Of a DNA stretch of 64,000 nucleotides, positions 11,404 to 22,886 are shown one piece after another. The stretch covers positions 116,496,623 through 116,560,622 of the forward strand of contig NC_088202.1 of NCBI RefSeq assembly GCF_037126465.1. Reading direction: 5' to 3'. The DNA is from Ornithodoros turicata. Lineage: Eukaryota; Arthropoda; Arachnida; Ixodida; Argasidae. The first letter of the stretch is position 1. Each line of letters begins with the position of its first letter. Position numbers and translations under genes: made by a program. A model generated the notes under the pieces. That model was not told where the DNA came from, searched no databases, and saw only the letters and a list, made by a program, of their open reading frames with translations.

Positions 11404-12235
11404 TGATGGAGGAAGTACCCGCGTGCTCGCATGGAAGTTCCACAGTTTGTTCCATAGGGTTCCACGAAACTCAACATTTTGAACTGATATATTTGAAGGC
11501 ATAGCTTGGAATATATCTGTTTAAAATGATCATTTTTGTCTATATTGATAATGAAGGGAATGCAGAGGAGTTTCAGTATGTTCAAACGCAGTATTTTGTA
11601 TTTAATGAGTGAGCCGGGGATCTCGAAAGGCAAATTGAAGCAAGTAAGTCGGTAGTAAGGCGCACGTCAAATCACGTCGCAGGAAATAACCTCGACTTAT
11701 GTGCATCTGTGTTGTACAACTGAACTGCTGTTCTTCTTTCCAATTCCCACGTTTCATGTGCCAGACACAAGGGACTGCGAACGTGCGCTGCCTAAAACAC
11801 AGGCCACAGGTTCTGGACGTATTTTTACCTGTCGACTCCCCACTTCTGGCGCGACCGGAGAACGTGATGGACAATATCCCCCTGGATTACTCCAAGAGGG
11901 GAAACAATAGTGACACAAAAAGTGTCGGGAGATTGTGATGCTACGCTGTAACGTCGCTTTGTTTAGTGGTTCTAAATTCTTCGCGTGAGCAGCACAAGTG
12001 TGGAAGCACAAGTCGTGTCAGAGCTTGAAACCTAAAAGGGTTATGCCAATACAAGAGATATGGTTCATTGCATCTTGCACTATAAAAACAGACGTTTTAC
12101 CTTTTTTTTTTTTTTTGTTGCCAACATCAACATCTAGAAACAGAACTTCACCACATAGCACGGTGAAGAACAACCATTGCACAGAGTGATACCTTTATCC
12201 CTCCCAATTTGTGAAAGGCGCCTCCCATTTTTAAC
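11404..12235. other. Unassigned DNA
   Basis: No gene, repeat family or regulatory signal could be supported. A T-run lies at about 12,101-12,116. Confidence 0.4.
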
Positions 12236-12484
12236 CAACCAGGGGGCAGAACGATGTCATTTGACTTACGTCCCCATTTTTTGCTTCTCCTATCACATCA
12301 CATCACGATGTCATATGGGATGGCGATTGGCTAAGAGCGTGCTATATTGCGAAGTTCTGTTACGACCCTTAGAAGTCGGCCGAGGACGCACTTTCCCCAG
12401 GACGTCAGTCGTGATGTTGGCCACCACTGTGAGGCCGACAACGGCGAGCACTTTCACCGCCACCACCACCACCACTTCTGTTTC
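12236..12484 (+). mobile_element. SINE-A copy with internal deletion
   Basis: Contains the 5' head (AGAACGATGTCATT), a tRNA-like first half (GGCGATTGGCTAAGAGCGTG) and then the 3' body starting CCTTAGAAGTCGGCC and ending in (CAC)n. The B-box portion of the tRNA-like region is missing compared with the copies at 12,488 and 15,437. Confidence 0.75.
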
Positions 12485-12487
12485 GGC

Positions 12488-12722
12488 CATGTCACATCGA
12501 GACTGGGAGATACCCGGGTTCGAATCCCGGTGCCGGCTGTGCAGTCTGGGGTTGTTCCTGGGTATTTCTCAGGCGCTGTCATGCATATGTCGGCACAGTT
12601 GCCTTAGAAGTCGGCCCAGGACGCACATTCCCCCAGAGCGTTAGTCGTGACGTTGCCCACCCCTGTGAGGCCAACAACGGCGAGCTTTTCTATTAGTACT
12701 ACCACCACCATCTGTTTCTGTG
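12488..12722 (+). mobile_element. SINE-A copy, tRNA-derived
   Basis: Second copy directly after the first. It has a clear RNA polymerase III B box (GGGTTCGAATCCC), the family body (CTTAGAAGTCGGCCCAGGA, GTTAGTCGTGACGTTGCCCA) and a CAC/CAT tail. The A-box half is lacking. Confidence 0.85.
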
Positions 12723-12723
12723 T

Positions 12724-13040
12724 GGAAACCAATTTGCACACTCCAGGTCTGGCGTTTTGGCGGACCCTAATCCCCGAAGGTTCTTATGCAGAAGGAACTA
12801 CCAAAACTCGCAACCTCGTGCGTTTTCTCCAGGAAACGGGCCTCGTGCAGAGGCCCCACTAGAGCACCTGTCATCTACAGTGCACTTCAGTCTGACCAGT
12901 GTTATTCATCCTGCCCACACCTCACCTTGAACCCTTCACCTTTCTTCTAATTCTTTTCTTTTTCTTCTATAGTCGTGATGTCCACTCATGTGCGGCCAAA
13001 AGCGGAAAGCTATTTCGGCACCCCCCTCCCCTGCTTTTAG
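12724..13040 (+). pseudogene. LINE 3' end fragment
   Basis: Encodes the last residues of the same LINE family as 4,162-4,590 (RNLVRFLQETGLVQRPH, then stop at about 12,860). A pyrimidine-rich 3' UTR follows, with a block at about 12,967-13,005 resembling the SINE-A 3' end (TATAGTCGTGATGTCCAC). It lies immediately downstream of a SINE-A copy. Confidence 0.7.
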
Positions 13041-15436
13041 AGTGTACACGCATTGTACATCACGCCAATGAATTGAGGAAACAAAGATTACTTTCTTACA
13101 CGTGGCTAGCGAGATACAAACCCTTGAAGACACCACCGCTTCGAGTTCTGACGTCATAGGCGCAGTCCTTTTGGTTCTCCTGAGCACGTGACCTCTCCCG
13201 CGGCCACTTAACTAGCGGAGATACCTTGTGTCATGTCAAAGCTGGATGTGTTTCAGCATTCGCAGAGCTGCTTTTCTTTCGTAATTCTGCCGTAATTTTC
13301 TAACAATAGAGAGTTCTAGTAGACGGTTCCGTAACGTACGGAACGTTAACGCGGAGTCCATACTTCTCAACCTTCAAACGGATAAAGAAAGAGGTTTAGC
13401 AGAGCGTGAGGCAAACGGTGAGAACTGCGTTGCCACGCGACGGCGCTAACATGAACTACCGTCAAAGTTGTCGAGGCACTTTTGTCTGAACGAATTACCT
13501 AATATAACTACGTTTTCGTTCTCTGTTTTTCATTTCGTGGTGTTTAAAACAAATGTGTTGTTCCTTCAACAAACTAAAGGACAACGGACCACCGCTGCCG
13601 GTCAGTCCATCGCTGTCACGGCTATCACTGGGTGCACCGAGCCGCCACTCCAGAGCAGGCTGGCCGCACCTTCCCCATACATCACCCCACCCACACACCC
13701 ACCATGACTATCACTCGTCGTGATGGCGGATGCTACCGCTACTGCAATTGTACTGCTCACTCGGGCGGCATGAAATCTGGAGACAAAATTTTCTAATGGT
13801 ACAAGGTCTACGACTTCTCTTAACAAGAAGATATCGCCACTCGTACAGAAGCGCAGCCTTACAGTCTTCTCCTGGGACAAAGTCGACGACGGGTGTAGCA
13901 GGCAGCCATCTTGTTTTGTGCGACGAAAACAACGTGGAGGACGGAACGCAAAAGCCGATCGTTCCTAAGTAAAAAGCGGAAGCAGTTCCTCCGTTCCCGC
14001 GCACGCGCTCTGGCTTATGTGGAGAATAGCGTTCCTTCCGTTCGCTGCTTAACGGTTTCCATAAATTCTGTAATAAATGAGGAAACGGTAATATCGCAGG
14101 TATCAGGCTCTATAGACAGCACACACACACACACAAAAAAAGAGCCAGTTTATCGGATACCCCTTCGGTAAATCATCCTACACATTATGTGATCTGATGT
14201 GACAGATTAAGGAAAAAAAAAGATTGATAATTAAACTATTGAAATACGGATCGGCACGGTATTGTTCTCGCTTCTGTGTATTGCATGAAGAGTGTTACTC
14301 TGTGCTTTATCGATCGTTCCGTACATAATGGTGCAGCTCGGCCGATCATAAGCTAATCTTCTCGTGAATGTGTTCATGCAAAGCACAGTAAAATCACACA
14401 ACGACGAGCCGTGGCCGTGACTCTCCATGCACAGAACTTGAGAGATCCCGCCTGAATCCTTCAGAATCGTCCATTTTCCTTCCCACCATTTCATGATTAA
14501 CCCCACCAACACCTATAGCAGTAGTTGCGCAGTCAACTGCAAGCGTTCTGTGGTACTCCTATCCATTTTCGTGGAACCACAATCACCATATTATTTTCCC
14601 CTTTCAATCCAATCCAATCCTTCAGCACGGTTCCCTTCACTGTTTACCGTGCCTCGCCTCTCCATGCTTTTATTTTTCCTTCAATTTCCATCCACCTGCC
14701 TCGGCGAAAGAGTTCGGTCTTAATTTTTCTCTTCCTCACTCGACATTAACGCTACGTCCGCCATTTACCGTGTCACTCCTACATTAGGATAATTAACACC
14801 CACGGAAACATCGCCTTATTTTTAGGAGTTCTATCTTTGTTTGGGAATCCCCGCTGGTCAGTGCATCCTCCTATGATAAAACTTGCAGCTTCCCCGCTAG
14901 GGAGATCGCTCGGTGCCCTCTTACATCACTAAAAATCGCTCGTCTCGTTAAGGACACGGTAGTTCATTAATATCCTCATTAATAACTTGGTCGGGACTCG
15001 GCACAGTTAGGATTAATCTCGAAACCAAAACAGGCGGACAACGCGGTTAAAAATGCATGCGATGCAGGTGTGCCCCACGTTGTGCCTTTATTACGCAAAA
15101 CTGACAACAAAAAAGAAGCCATCATTTTTTTTACGCCCTTCTGTCTTTTTTCCTAGAAGTTCGTCGTGCCGCAGAATAATGTTCAGAGCTATTCTCCAGT
15201 GACAGGCGCGTCATCAGCGTATCATGTACTGCAATGCACTCCTCTCGTTCGTAGGTATGGCGAAGTAGAAGTTTGCGACCGTTTCAATTTGCCTAATTCA
15301 GGGCGGCAACGGCATAGATAGTGGATCGCATTTCAAAAAGCGAAAAGCGCATTCGACTTACCGTCAGTCACAAGAGGAGGAATGTCAGCCGTTGAACGAG
15401 GTAGCACAAAGCTGTAGACGAAAGCTACTCTCTTAA
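13041..15436. other. Unassigned DNA with a (CA)n run
   Basis: A short CA repeat is at about 14,119-14,135. Several overlapping short frames in 13,468-14,171 show no recognisable domain. Nothing else can be supported. Confidence 0.4.
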
Positions 15437-15760
15437 AAATGATGGCGGCGGTGGTGGTGGTGATGGTGAAAGGACTGGCTGTTAAAAATGATGGTGGTGG
15501 TGCTGGTGCTGGTGAAAGGGCTCGCCATTATCGGCCTCACAGACGTGGGCAACGTCACGACTGACGCCCTGGGGAATGTGCGTCCTGGGCCGACTTCTAA
15601 GGGAACTGTGCCGACATACGTCTGAAAGCGTCTGAGGAAAACTCACGAAAAACCCCAGACAGCACAGCCGGCACCGGGATTCGAACCCGGGAACTTCACC
15701 GCATAGCACGCTCCTAACCAACCATCATCCCGAATGACATCGTTCTCGCCCCTGATTTGT
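15437..15760 (-). mobile_element. SINE-A copy, minus strand
   Basis: On the minus strand it holds the tRNA-like head (GGTTGGTTAGGAGCGTGC, then B box CCCGGGTTCGAATCCCGG), the SINE body and a compound (CAC/CAT)n tail. The tail is doubled at 15,437-15,520, as if a second truncated copy sits there. Confidence 0.85.
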
Positions 15761-15769
15761 CGAGAACGG

Positions 15770-15960
15770 GAGGTGTACGCTGGGACTGAAACCGAAACGA
15801 ATATCGGTTCGGTTACGTTTACGGTTCAGTGTCAGAACTCTGAAAGCGGTTACGGTTACTGGATTCGCCGTTTCAATATTTGCGGTTACCGGTAACCAAA
15901 CAGTTGAGCCGGTGTTTTTTCGGTTTTCTCTAAGATGGTATCTCCAGAGTGCGTGGATGT
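15770..15960. repeat. Decayed repeat rich in CGGTTACGGTTA motifs
   Basis: Repeated GGTTACGGTTA and CCGAAACGAATATCGG motifs in both directions resemble the subterminal parts of the hAT-type elements in this window, but no matching second end or duplication was found. Confidence 0.4.
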
Positions 15961-16227
15961 CGCAAAATGAGCTACACAGTGCAGGCGGGTAAAAATGAAC
16001 ATATTTATCTGTTGCAGAAAGTTTTATTCGAAAAGTCTAGCAGGGCTGCACTGCAAGTATGTATTAGCCAAAACGTCTTGCGTCCCCTTTAGTTTGAGAA
16101 GTCTAGCCATCGAAGACTACAACGCATCATATCTATGCAAGTAAACATTTCGTAACGGGCAGAAATAATGTAATAGATGTCGGAACCGGCCACCAAAGAG
16201 AAGCACATACATCGTTCTCTATATACG

Positions 16228-16368
16228 GCAGGCTACAACGGACTCCATGATAGGCAAGCCTGAGCGATGGGCAAGACACGTAAACAGCACAACACGTGTT
16301 GTGTTGTTTACGTGTCTTTCCCATCGCCCAGGCTTGCCTGTCATGTAGTTTATCCACCAGCTAGCCTG
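16228..16368. repeat. Near-perfect palindrome
   Basis: Arms of about 54 bp meet at AACACGTGTT (16,291-16,300) with no loop and about six mismatches; weaker symmetry (GCAGGCTA) extends the arms to about 70 bp. No TSD or known family is recognised. Confidence 0.85.
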
Positions 16369-16938
16369 CGTCTACGTCATTCTGTTACAGCGGATCATCG
16401 TTATATCCTCTAGGGTGTCTACAGACAGGTTTCCTCTTTGTGGGGATAGGATGAACTTTACACTGGAACATGCCCTTTCAACGCTCACTTCCTTGCCGGC
16501 ACTGCTAGGACAATGCTGGCATAAGTTCATAAAGTTCCGTCATTATGAGTTTTTTAACATGCTAAGCAAGGAAAACTGCGTGCGTTCATCGGTTAAAGGG
16601 ATAGTCGCATCCGGAAGCGTGTTCCGGAACTATTATGGTCATGCTCCCTGTCGTTCATAATGTACGCCGGCAAATTTTCTCCGCACAAATCCACTTGGTT
16701 GACTCAGAAACGATTTTTAAATGTTCGCGCTTCCGGCGCGCACGGCAATCCCCGCAAGGCGCCGACACTGGATGACGTCACCCGGATAAACCAACCATCA
16801 GGAGGCGCTCCTTCCCGCCGCAGATTCTGTGTGTGTCTGAGCGTGCGTCTGACCCTTTTTCTTGTTGTCTTGTCGCGTTTGCTTTGAAGTACTTTGAACC
16901 ACAGCGTGTGGCCTAGGATTTCACGCCGTTGGCGTGCG

Positions 16939-17264
16939 ATGTCACAGCCAGGAAACCGGTGCTACATGCTCGGGTGCAGAAAGACTTATAACGCGAATCC
17001 CGAGCTTACATTTCACCGACCTCGCAATGGCGAAACGAAACGAAAGTGGGAGCAGCGATCGCCAGCCACTACTGTGGTGTGGCCCAAGGATTGAATGTTT
17101 CACGCGTCTGTTCCTGTCATTTCGCCGACGACGCCTATTTTGATGAAGATGTATTGCAAGTTCGGCTTGGGCTACGGCAGAAACAGAAGCGGCTGAAGAT
17201 TGACGCCGTGCCTACCACCCCTACCACATTCGATCAGGAACAAGGGCAGGAACCAGTAACGGAG
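16939..17264 (+). pseudogene. THAP zinc-finger exon, frameshifted
   Basis: First coding exon of a THAP-domain protein, a sequence-specific DNA-binding zinc finger used by P-element and Kolobok transposases and some host regulators. The start MSQPGNRCYMLGC holds the first two zinc cysteines (C-x4-C); LTFHRPRN follows, then WP near residue 48. The reading frame then shifts by one base near 17,090, and the last zinc ligands appear in another frame as VCSCHFADDAYF (C-x2-H, then F). The exon ends at a strong donor (GAG|GTAAGT at 17,264/17,265). The ATG at 16,939 fits the usual distance of THAP starts to the first cysteine. The frameshift makes this copy non-functional unless it is a sequencing error. 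Confidence 0.8.
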
Positions 17265-18611
17265 GTAAGTGACAATTTTGCGTGGTCACAGCTATACGCT
17301 GCGATGAAAAATATCAGTTGTCACAGTAAACATCATCGCGAACACCTGGCCTCGCCGTCGATTGTAACGTCACAGTCACACCGGCTACTAATATACACAA
17401 ATTATTACAATGATTGCAGCATCCTGACGCAATAGTACGCGTACTCTAGAGAAAAAAGATTGGTGTGTTGTTGCGGTGCTAATTGTTGCCAGTATTATGC
17501 AGGAGTAACGTAACACTCCCACATGACAGCATTATTGTAATCTTATTGCAGCTAGTGGATGTTTCTACAGTTCATAGTGTAAGCCTGATGGCAGCATTCA
17601 GGGATGTGAAAGCATCGCAATCTGTGTTTGGCTACGTCGGAGACACTTGCATCAGTATTCTTACTGCAGCCTTGTTGCTAATTTCTGGCTCTATTTCAGG
17701 CGGCAGCAAGCACGTCAACGGAATCAACTGGATTTGATATGTTTTGTCAAGCCACGAAAATATTGCAATTCTTTTTGCACGTCCCACAAAATAATGGATA
17801 TGTACGAGTCCTGAAAATTGTAGAGTTCTGTGAAAGGAATCTTGTGTGATGCGGCTGCCAGCGTTTATAACGTAATGTCGACAGGAAAATAACTGTGCCA
17901 GTGAAATAGGGACCGCAAAGGGGAAGATTTATTTGCATAGTCATTTTTATATTTGTTATTGTACCTGCTAGGCCCACAACATATTCTTTTGAGTGTTAAC
18001 ACTCAAGGCCATATTTCAGATGTGGAGGTCATGGCTGAAGCAAGTGCTGGGGACCCACTTCCCACTTCACGGCGCATCTCACAAGGGGGTTGTCATCCCC
18101 TGATTCCAGGAAGAGGAAAACAATGGACACAGACTTGCATAGCATATTAGTACACCAGATATGGATCTGCCAACATGAACACTCCTAACATCCCTGTGGC
18201 AGCGTACCTGTAACCTGTAACACCACATTAATCTAGACCCACAGCACAACATAATAAACCTATGCTATTTCGTTATTCCCACTCCGTCATACTCTACTGT
18301 ACAATAAATCGATACAATTATAGGGTCATTCTTTATTCCCGTTTTATCTTCCGGTTTTTTTTCTATAATCAAACTCAAACTCTTTATTCCCGTCACTGCA
18401 CCGCATTGAAAATCTGCACAGAATTCAAAATATTCCCACCTCGGCACTAACTTAGTGCAGTACAGTCTGGATTTGATGCCAGAGCTAATACTGCCACGTG
18501 TAGTAGTTTTTGCTGTACAGATGGGTAGACAGTCTGTTGACTGCAACTGGAGATACAGAGTGACAAGACAAAACATCCCCCACACTGCAATGACGAAAAG
18601 ATGAAAATTGC
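17265..18611 (+). other. Interior of the Kolobok-like element, no readable gene
   Basis: Candidate splice acceptors occur (for example TTATTGCAG near 17,550, CTATTTCAG near 17,700 and CATATTTCAG near 18,019), which could lead to further exons of the THAP gene, but no downstream exon can be recognised as a transposase domain. Confidence 0.35.
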
Positions 18612-18846
18612 AGCAAGACGAAAATTTTGCTGACATAGGCACACTTTGTGTAAATGAGCCCTTGGCCATCCCCCTTGCCTCCCATCAGAGGTTTTGGAGG
18701 ATACTATAGGTGTGTGGTGTACGGATAGGTTTATCCATACACCAGACACCAATAGTATCCTCCTAAACCTCTGATGGGAGGCAAGGGGGATGACCAAGGG
18801 CTCATTTACACAAAGTCTGCCTATGTCAGCAAAATGTTTGTCTTTC
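18612..18846. repeat. 235-bp palindrome inside the Kolobok-like element
   Basis: Two arms of about 115 bp fold back on each other around a 6-nt centre (about 18,728-18,733). Left-arm blocks such as GAGCCCTTGGCCATCCCCCT and TGCCTCCCATCAGAGGTTT recur in reverse complement on the right with few differences. The arms therefore encode nearly the same short peptides on opposite strands. Confidence 0.9.
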
Positions 18847-19886
18847 CACTACATCTCTCCAGTTCCAGCCATCAGTATGCACCAGCTTGTCTCTCTTGTC
18901 AAGACACCCTTGTTTCGATGGTCCTAACGCTGATAGCCTTGATAGGACGTAGATGGGAACTCCCTCCTGATGGCTCGGACAACGCATCCAGGAACCTGTC
19001 GTCTGTTCTTTGGACCAAGGTATCCCCAGACCCATCTCGTGAATGACGAGTATGCCGTGAACCTCAGGCAGCTGGAAAAGACAAATCCACATGACATTTC
19101 TTTTTATTTAGCATTATATCTTGTGGGCATTTGCATAACTGCCAAATCTCCCACAGTGTTGGGAAGACAATAGCCAGAACAGAAGAACAGACACTGTCCC
19201 AACCTTGGAGTTTAAAGCCTGTGCATTCCTTTCTTAGTTCCGGGGTCTCCTGCATTTTGAATGTGGAAGGTTGGCAGGTGTGCAACATAGTACAAGAGAA
19301 AAATGGTCCGCCTCTTTCAGGATGAACCCGATTCCAACAGCTAACTCCCTCCCGAACCAGCTTCCCTCCAATTCCGGCAAAATCCAATTTCTCCCAAAAT
19401 ATATTACTCTTACATTCTTCAGTAACATGCTCCCCCCCTTTATTGGCACCTCAAATGCTTCTGTTTTCAGACTTGTAAGACTATCCTTCAGAATTCCCAC
19501 TGGATATCTGTCAATCAGGGTTTTGTGTTGCCAATCAGGCCATGGCTAACTGGCATAATTGAGAGCATGTCGAGACTAGCTGAGGCGACTGTGTTGCTTC
19601 ACTTTTCCTAATGGAATTGTTGGACCAGGATTCTGGGTCGTTCCACGGCTGTCGGCCACGCTTATGATTTATGGGGGACAAACTTGTGTAGGCCAAAAAG
19701 CTGCTGAGAATAGCCGCCCTTTTGTATACAACCCCTGTCCACTTTAGGTTCGACAATTTGCGTAACCAACAACACCCGACTAGCACCCGAGTTTACCCTT
19801 CCGAATCTTGATGGGAGGTCATTTAAACCGAAAAAATCATTACGGTCGTAATCATAGCAAACGGAAGAGCACTGCAGCAGGCTTAC

Positions 19887-20362
19887 CTGTGGTCCTGGGG
19901 ATTGAGTCGCCTAAAATGTTGATCATAGCGGCAAAATTGAGGCGCGTACACAACTAGAAGCTCCCTACGGAGGCAGATGTCCCTGAGTAATGGGTGTTGT
20001 GTTATGCACTGCACGGCGGCACTGTTGCACATTTCTACCACCCTGGCAACAGAATGGCAACACAGGCGCTCGTCGGGCTCCTGTGGGTCGCAAACTCCAC
20101 ACAGACACCTGCCGACAACAATTTCAACATTCTAAACTGTTTCGCACATCCGACGGCAATCATGCAAAGAGATACGTCACCTGAAAATGTCATCCCGCGG
20201 GTTAACCGCAGCCACATCTCGTGCATGGTCGACGGGTTCCAGAGGCATTGGGTCCGTAGAGTATGGGTCATCATCCAGCATTAACTCGTCGCCGCTACCG
20301 CTTACATGTTCGTCAGAATCTCCCCCAGACAGAGAAACATGACTCTCGTTTTGAGACTCCAT
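19887..20362 (-). CDS. P2X7 cytosolic-tail-like cysteine-rich protein, exons 1-2
   Basis: Minus-strand gene inside the Kolobok-like element. Exon 1 (20,362-20,181) starts MESQNESHVSLSGGDSDEHV and is acidic; an in-frame ATG also exists at 20,416. A 72-bp GT-AG intron (20,180-20,109) follows. Exon 2 (20,108-19,887) encodes CLCGVCDPQEPDERLCC, then VVEMC, VQCITQHPLLRDICLRRELL, and ends at a donor GTAAGC. The pattern C-x-C-x2-C, then CC, then CIT and a hydrophobic stretch matches the zinc-binding 'ballast' region at the C-terminus of vertebrate P2X7 receptors, a domain also widespread as stand-alone proteins in invertebrates. The splice joins in frame (codon AG|G). The domain's last third (an aromatic-rich segment with further zinc ligands) should follow in a third exon, which I could not find. 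Function is unknown; no channel part is present. Confidence 0.7.
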
Positions 20363-20760
20363 GTTTGCTACCTTCGCCTTCGCTTCGCGATCGCCAAACA
20401 GGCGCGCGGCTCGCATTTACCCAGGGCGCGCGCTGATTGGCCTTATCCGGGTGACGTTTGCTCCCACTTTTAGAGAGCGAGGGCGCAAGGATTCCGGTTT
20501 CCTTTTCATCGGTTTGCGCGGAAAGTACGCCGCGGATCGAAATGGTATTTTCGGGCCCATTTCAGTGGTCGGCAAGGAATTAGAATTCGCATTAGTTTCG
20601 AAATTGACCTCGGAGAATGCGACTGTCCCTTTAAGCAAACAGATGTGGAAACAAACAATTCTCGGTATCTTAAATGATCACAGTGATACCGTTCATAACT
20701 CATAAGGGACGTACGAGTACATGTCATACGATGCGTATGTCATCCGATTATGGTTCAAGC

Positions 20761-21507
20761 CAGACATGTACAAGATACTCATGATTGTATTTAAGATAAG
20801 ATAATAAATACTGACGTTATAATGTAATTAAGATAGAATATAAATACATGAAAATTAAAGTAATTAAGGTAGAGTATACCAAATACTTCAAAAAGTATTT
20901 GAAATACAATTAAGATACTATTTATCCTTGAACGCAAAAAGTCACCGGTCACTGGGCAATGCGGCAAGTCGCCGCTATGTGATATGAATCACCTAAACCC
21001 CGGCTACTACGCAAGCCGTCCCTGTGTGGTAGGAGTCATCTGAACACAAGCCCCAAAAAGATGACAAAGAGATACCACATGACTCCACTAAGTATATGTA
21101 ACCCAGAACAAAGCAAACTTCTAGCAGGTCCTTGCTGGGCGAGGTCAGAATTTGTCGTCACCACGTCAGGGCACACATAATAGAACCCTCACTCGCCAAG
21201 GATTAGTACACACGGGGCAAGATCTCTAAATGGAGACTTCCAAGAAGGGCCAAAATCCGGGTCAAGTCCGAAGGACTCAGGAAAGTTCCACTGAACAAGC
21301 AAGATAATGGAAAAACAGGACACAGAAAGTTTGAGAGGGAGATCCAAAATATGTAATTAGAGTATTGAGTAGAAAATACCATAAAATGTATTTTAAATAG
21401 AGTACAAATACACAAAACAAAAAGTATTGAGTAGAGTACCAAATTACCGCAAATTGTATTTAAAATACAGTATTTTTAATACAATACTCCAAATACGTAC
21501 AAGTCTG
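20761..21507. mobile_element. hAT-type short DNA transposon
   Basis: 747-bp element with an 8-bp duplication GTTCAAGC/GTTCAAGT (20,753-20,760 and 21,508-21,515; one mismatch). Ends are inverted: CAGACATGTACAAG and CAGACTTGTACGTA. Subterminal regions are full of ATTTAAGATA/AAAATAC-type motifs. No coding region is seen. Confidence 0.85.
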
Positions 21508-21515
21508 GTTCAAGT

Positions 21516-22886
21516 GCATAAAATCGTATGTTGTCCGCACAACTGAATGTAAAACACATGACGAAGAGATCTACCTTAACAGAAGCTCGTACAACACCAC
21601 TAATCAGAGTGATAATGCGATACAAATATTACATTGAACCCAGTGAACAATTGTCCGAGCCCCGCCGTAAGGATGGAGGACACTTGATGAATGAAAAGGC
21701 ATGTAGTCGTTTAATGTCTTTTCATCCATGAAGTGCCCTGTAATATCACTTTTAACGTGCGCGGTGCGAGAGGGGATGAAAGCATTCCTCACCGGTCTAA
21801 GCGTGGCGCAACCACCCAGAGAACACATTGCTTACAAATAACATCCTAGCTTGCAATGATACCATGGAACCTGGTAACCGTAGATCATTTATAGGGTCCC
21901 GAACCTCTCCACAGCGTGGTCAGCACCTGTGGTGGGGTAATGAGTTCCCATGGCCCCTGCGTTTACGATGGTTGCTATCAGCAGTAACACCGCCTAGTTC
22001 CGCTTAGAACATCGCCTCTGTTCAAACGTGCATGAGCCCCCGTTATGTGGTGAAGCGTGAGAGGGGTTATACCCGCGACATGCCTATGTGGCCGGATGGC
22101 TCACTTTGGAGCCCTGTAACGCCGATGTCGCGCAAATAAGGCCACATGTTTTTGCATATTCTGCAGCCGCGAGCCTTTAGACAGATAACTGAGAGGATGG
22201 TGGCTACCTGGTGAATATTCATAGTGCAAGAAAACCTTTTTAAGCCTCCGTGTGTGTGTTCGCCTTTTACGTGTCCTGAAGCTCAAGGTTTTCTTGCCTC
22301 CTGTAGACAGTCACGGAAATATTATCAAGGCGATATATGATGTGGATTTTGAGAAGCTGGCACGAATGTATGACCTACTTTCCGATTTTACCGATTATTT
22401 CCGATTATTTTAAATCTCTGGAAAGCACGTATCACGATGAACAAAATGATATATTGCTCATCAGAAAGCTTTTCATTGCTCATCAGAAAAGTTTTCAGCC
22501 GTCGCTAAGCAGAACGGACCTGAATACAACAGTAAAGTAAACGACCGGACAAGTTTGCCATTTTTTTACATAAAGATGGGAATTCGTAGAGCATTTCTGT
22601 ACACCTCTGTAAAAAAAGAAAAAGAAAATAAAAACAACAACAAAACACATGTGTTTTCCGGGCTTCGCGACTCCGCCAGCGGCCAAACTTGGGAAAAACG
22701 AAAAGTGCGATAAAGGCGAATTCCACCTGACTTCACGCTTAATTTTTTTCTTATCGGCAACAGATGGACATAGAGACTTGAAACAAACGGCTTCGTCACC
22801 TAGAGATACCGGCGAATAACATATAATTCATCAAGCAAAATCTGAGACCACGTCCGGACCAGCCTGCCTGATCTTACGTGGATTCG
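21516..22886. other. Unassigned DNA
   Basis: No gene is recognised. A short inverted repeat (GCAAGAAAACCTT near 22,227 and AAGGTTTTCTTGC near 22,286) could form a hairpin. An A/T-rich stretch is at 22,610-22,650. Confidence 0.4.

Larger units (their letters stand above)
16597..20630. mobile_element. Kolobok-like DNA transposon with THAP and P2X7-tail-like genes
   Basis: 4,034-bp element between TTAA duplications (16,593-16,596 and 20,631-20,634). Terminal inverted repeats are AGGGATAGTCGCAT (left) and AGGGACAGTCGCAT (right, reverse complement). A longer subterminal motif, ACGTCACCCGGATAA, also lies inverted near both ends (about 16,776 and 20,442). TTAA targets plus a THAP DNA-binding domain are typical of the Kolobok superfamily. 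Two genes face each other: a frameshifted THAP gene (plus, from 16,939) and a cysteine-rich gene (minus, from 20,362). A 235-bp palindrome lies between them. A full catalytic transposase domain could not be identified, so the element is probably decayed or the transposase is too diverged to read by eye. Confidence 0.75.

Noticed and set aside
12347..12607. Histidine-rich peptide frames around CAC repeats
   Set aside because: The HHHHH runs are just SINE tails (CAC)n; no gene.
16133..16357. Minus-strand frame spanning the palindrome
   Set aside because: Its sequence is palindromic, so the frame mirrors itself; no protein family resemblance.
20035..20274. 79-codon minus-strand frame overlapping the P2X7-tail-like gene
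   Set aside because: It reads through the 72-bp intron in another frame; the spliced reading gives a recognisable cysteine pattern and this one does not.
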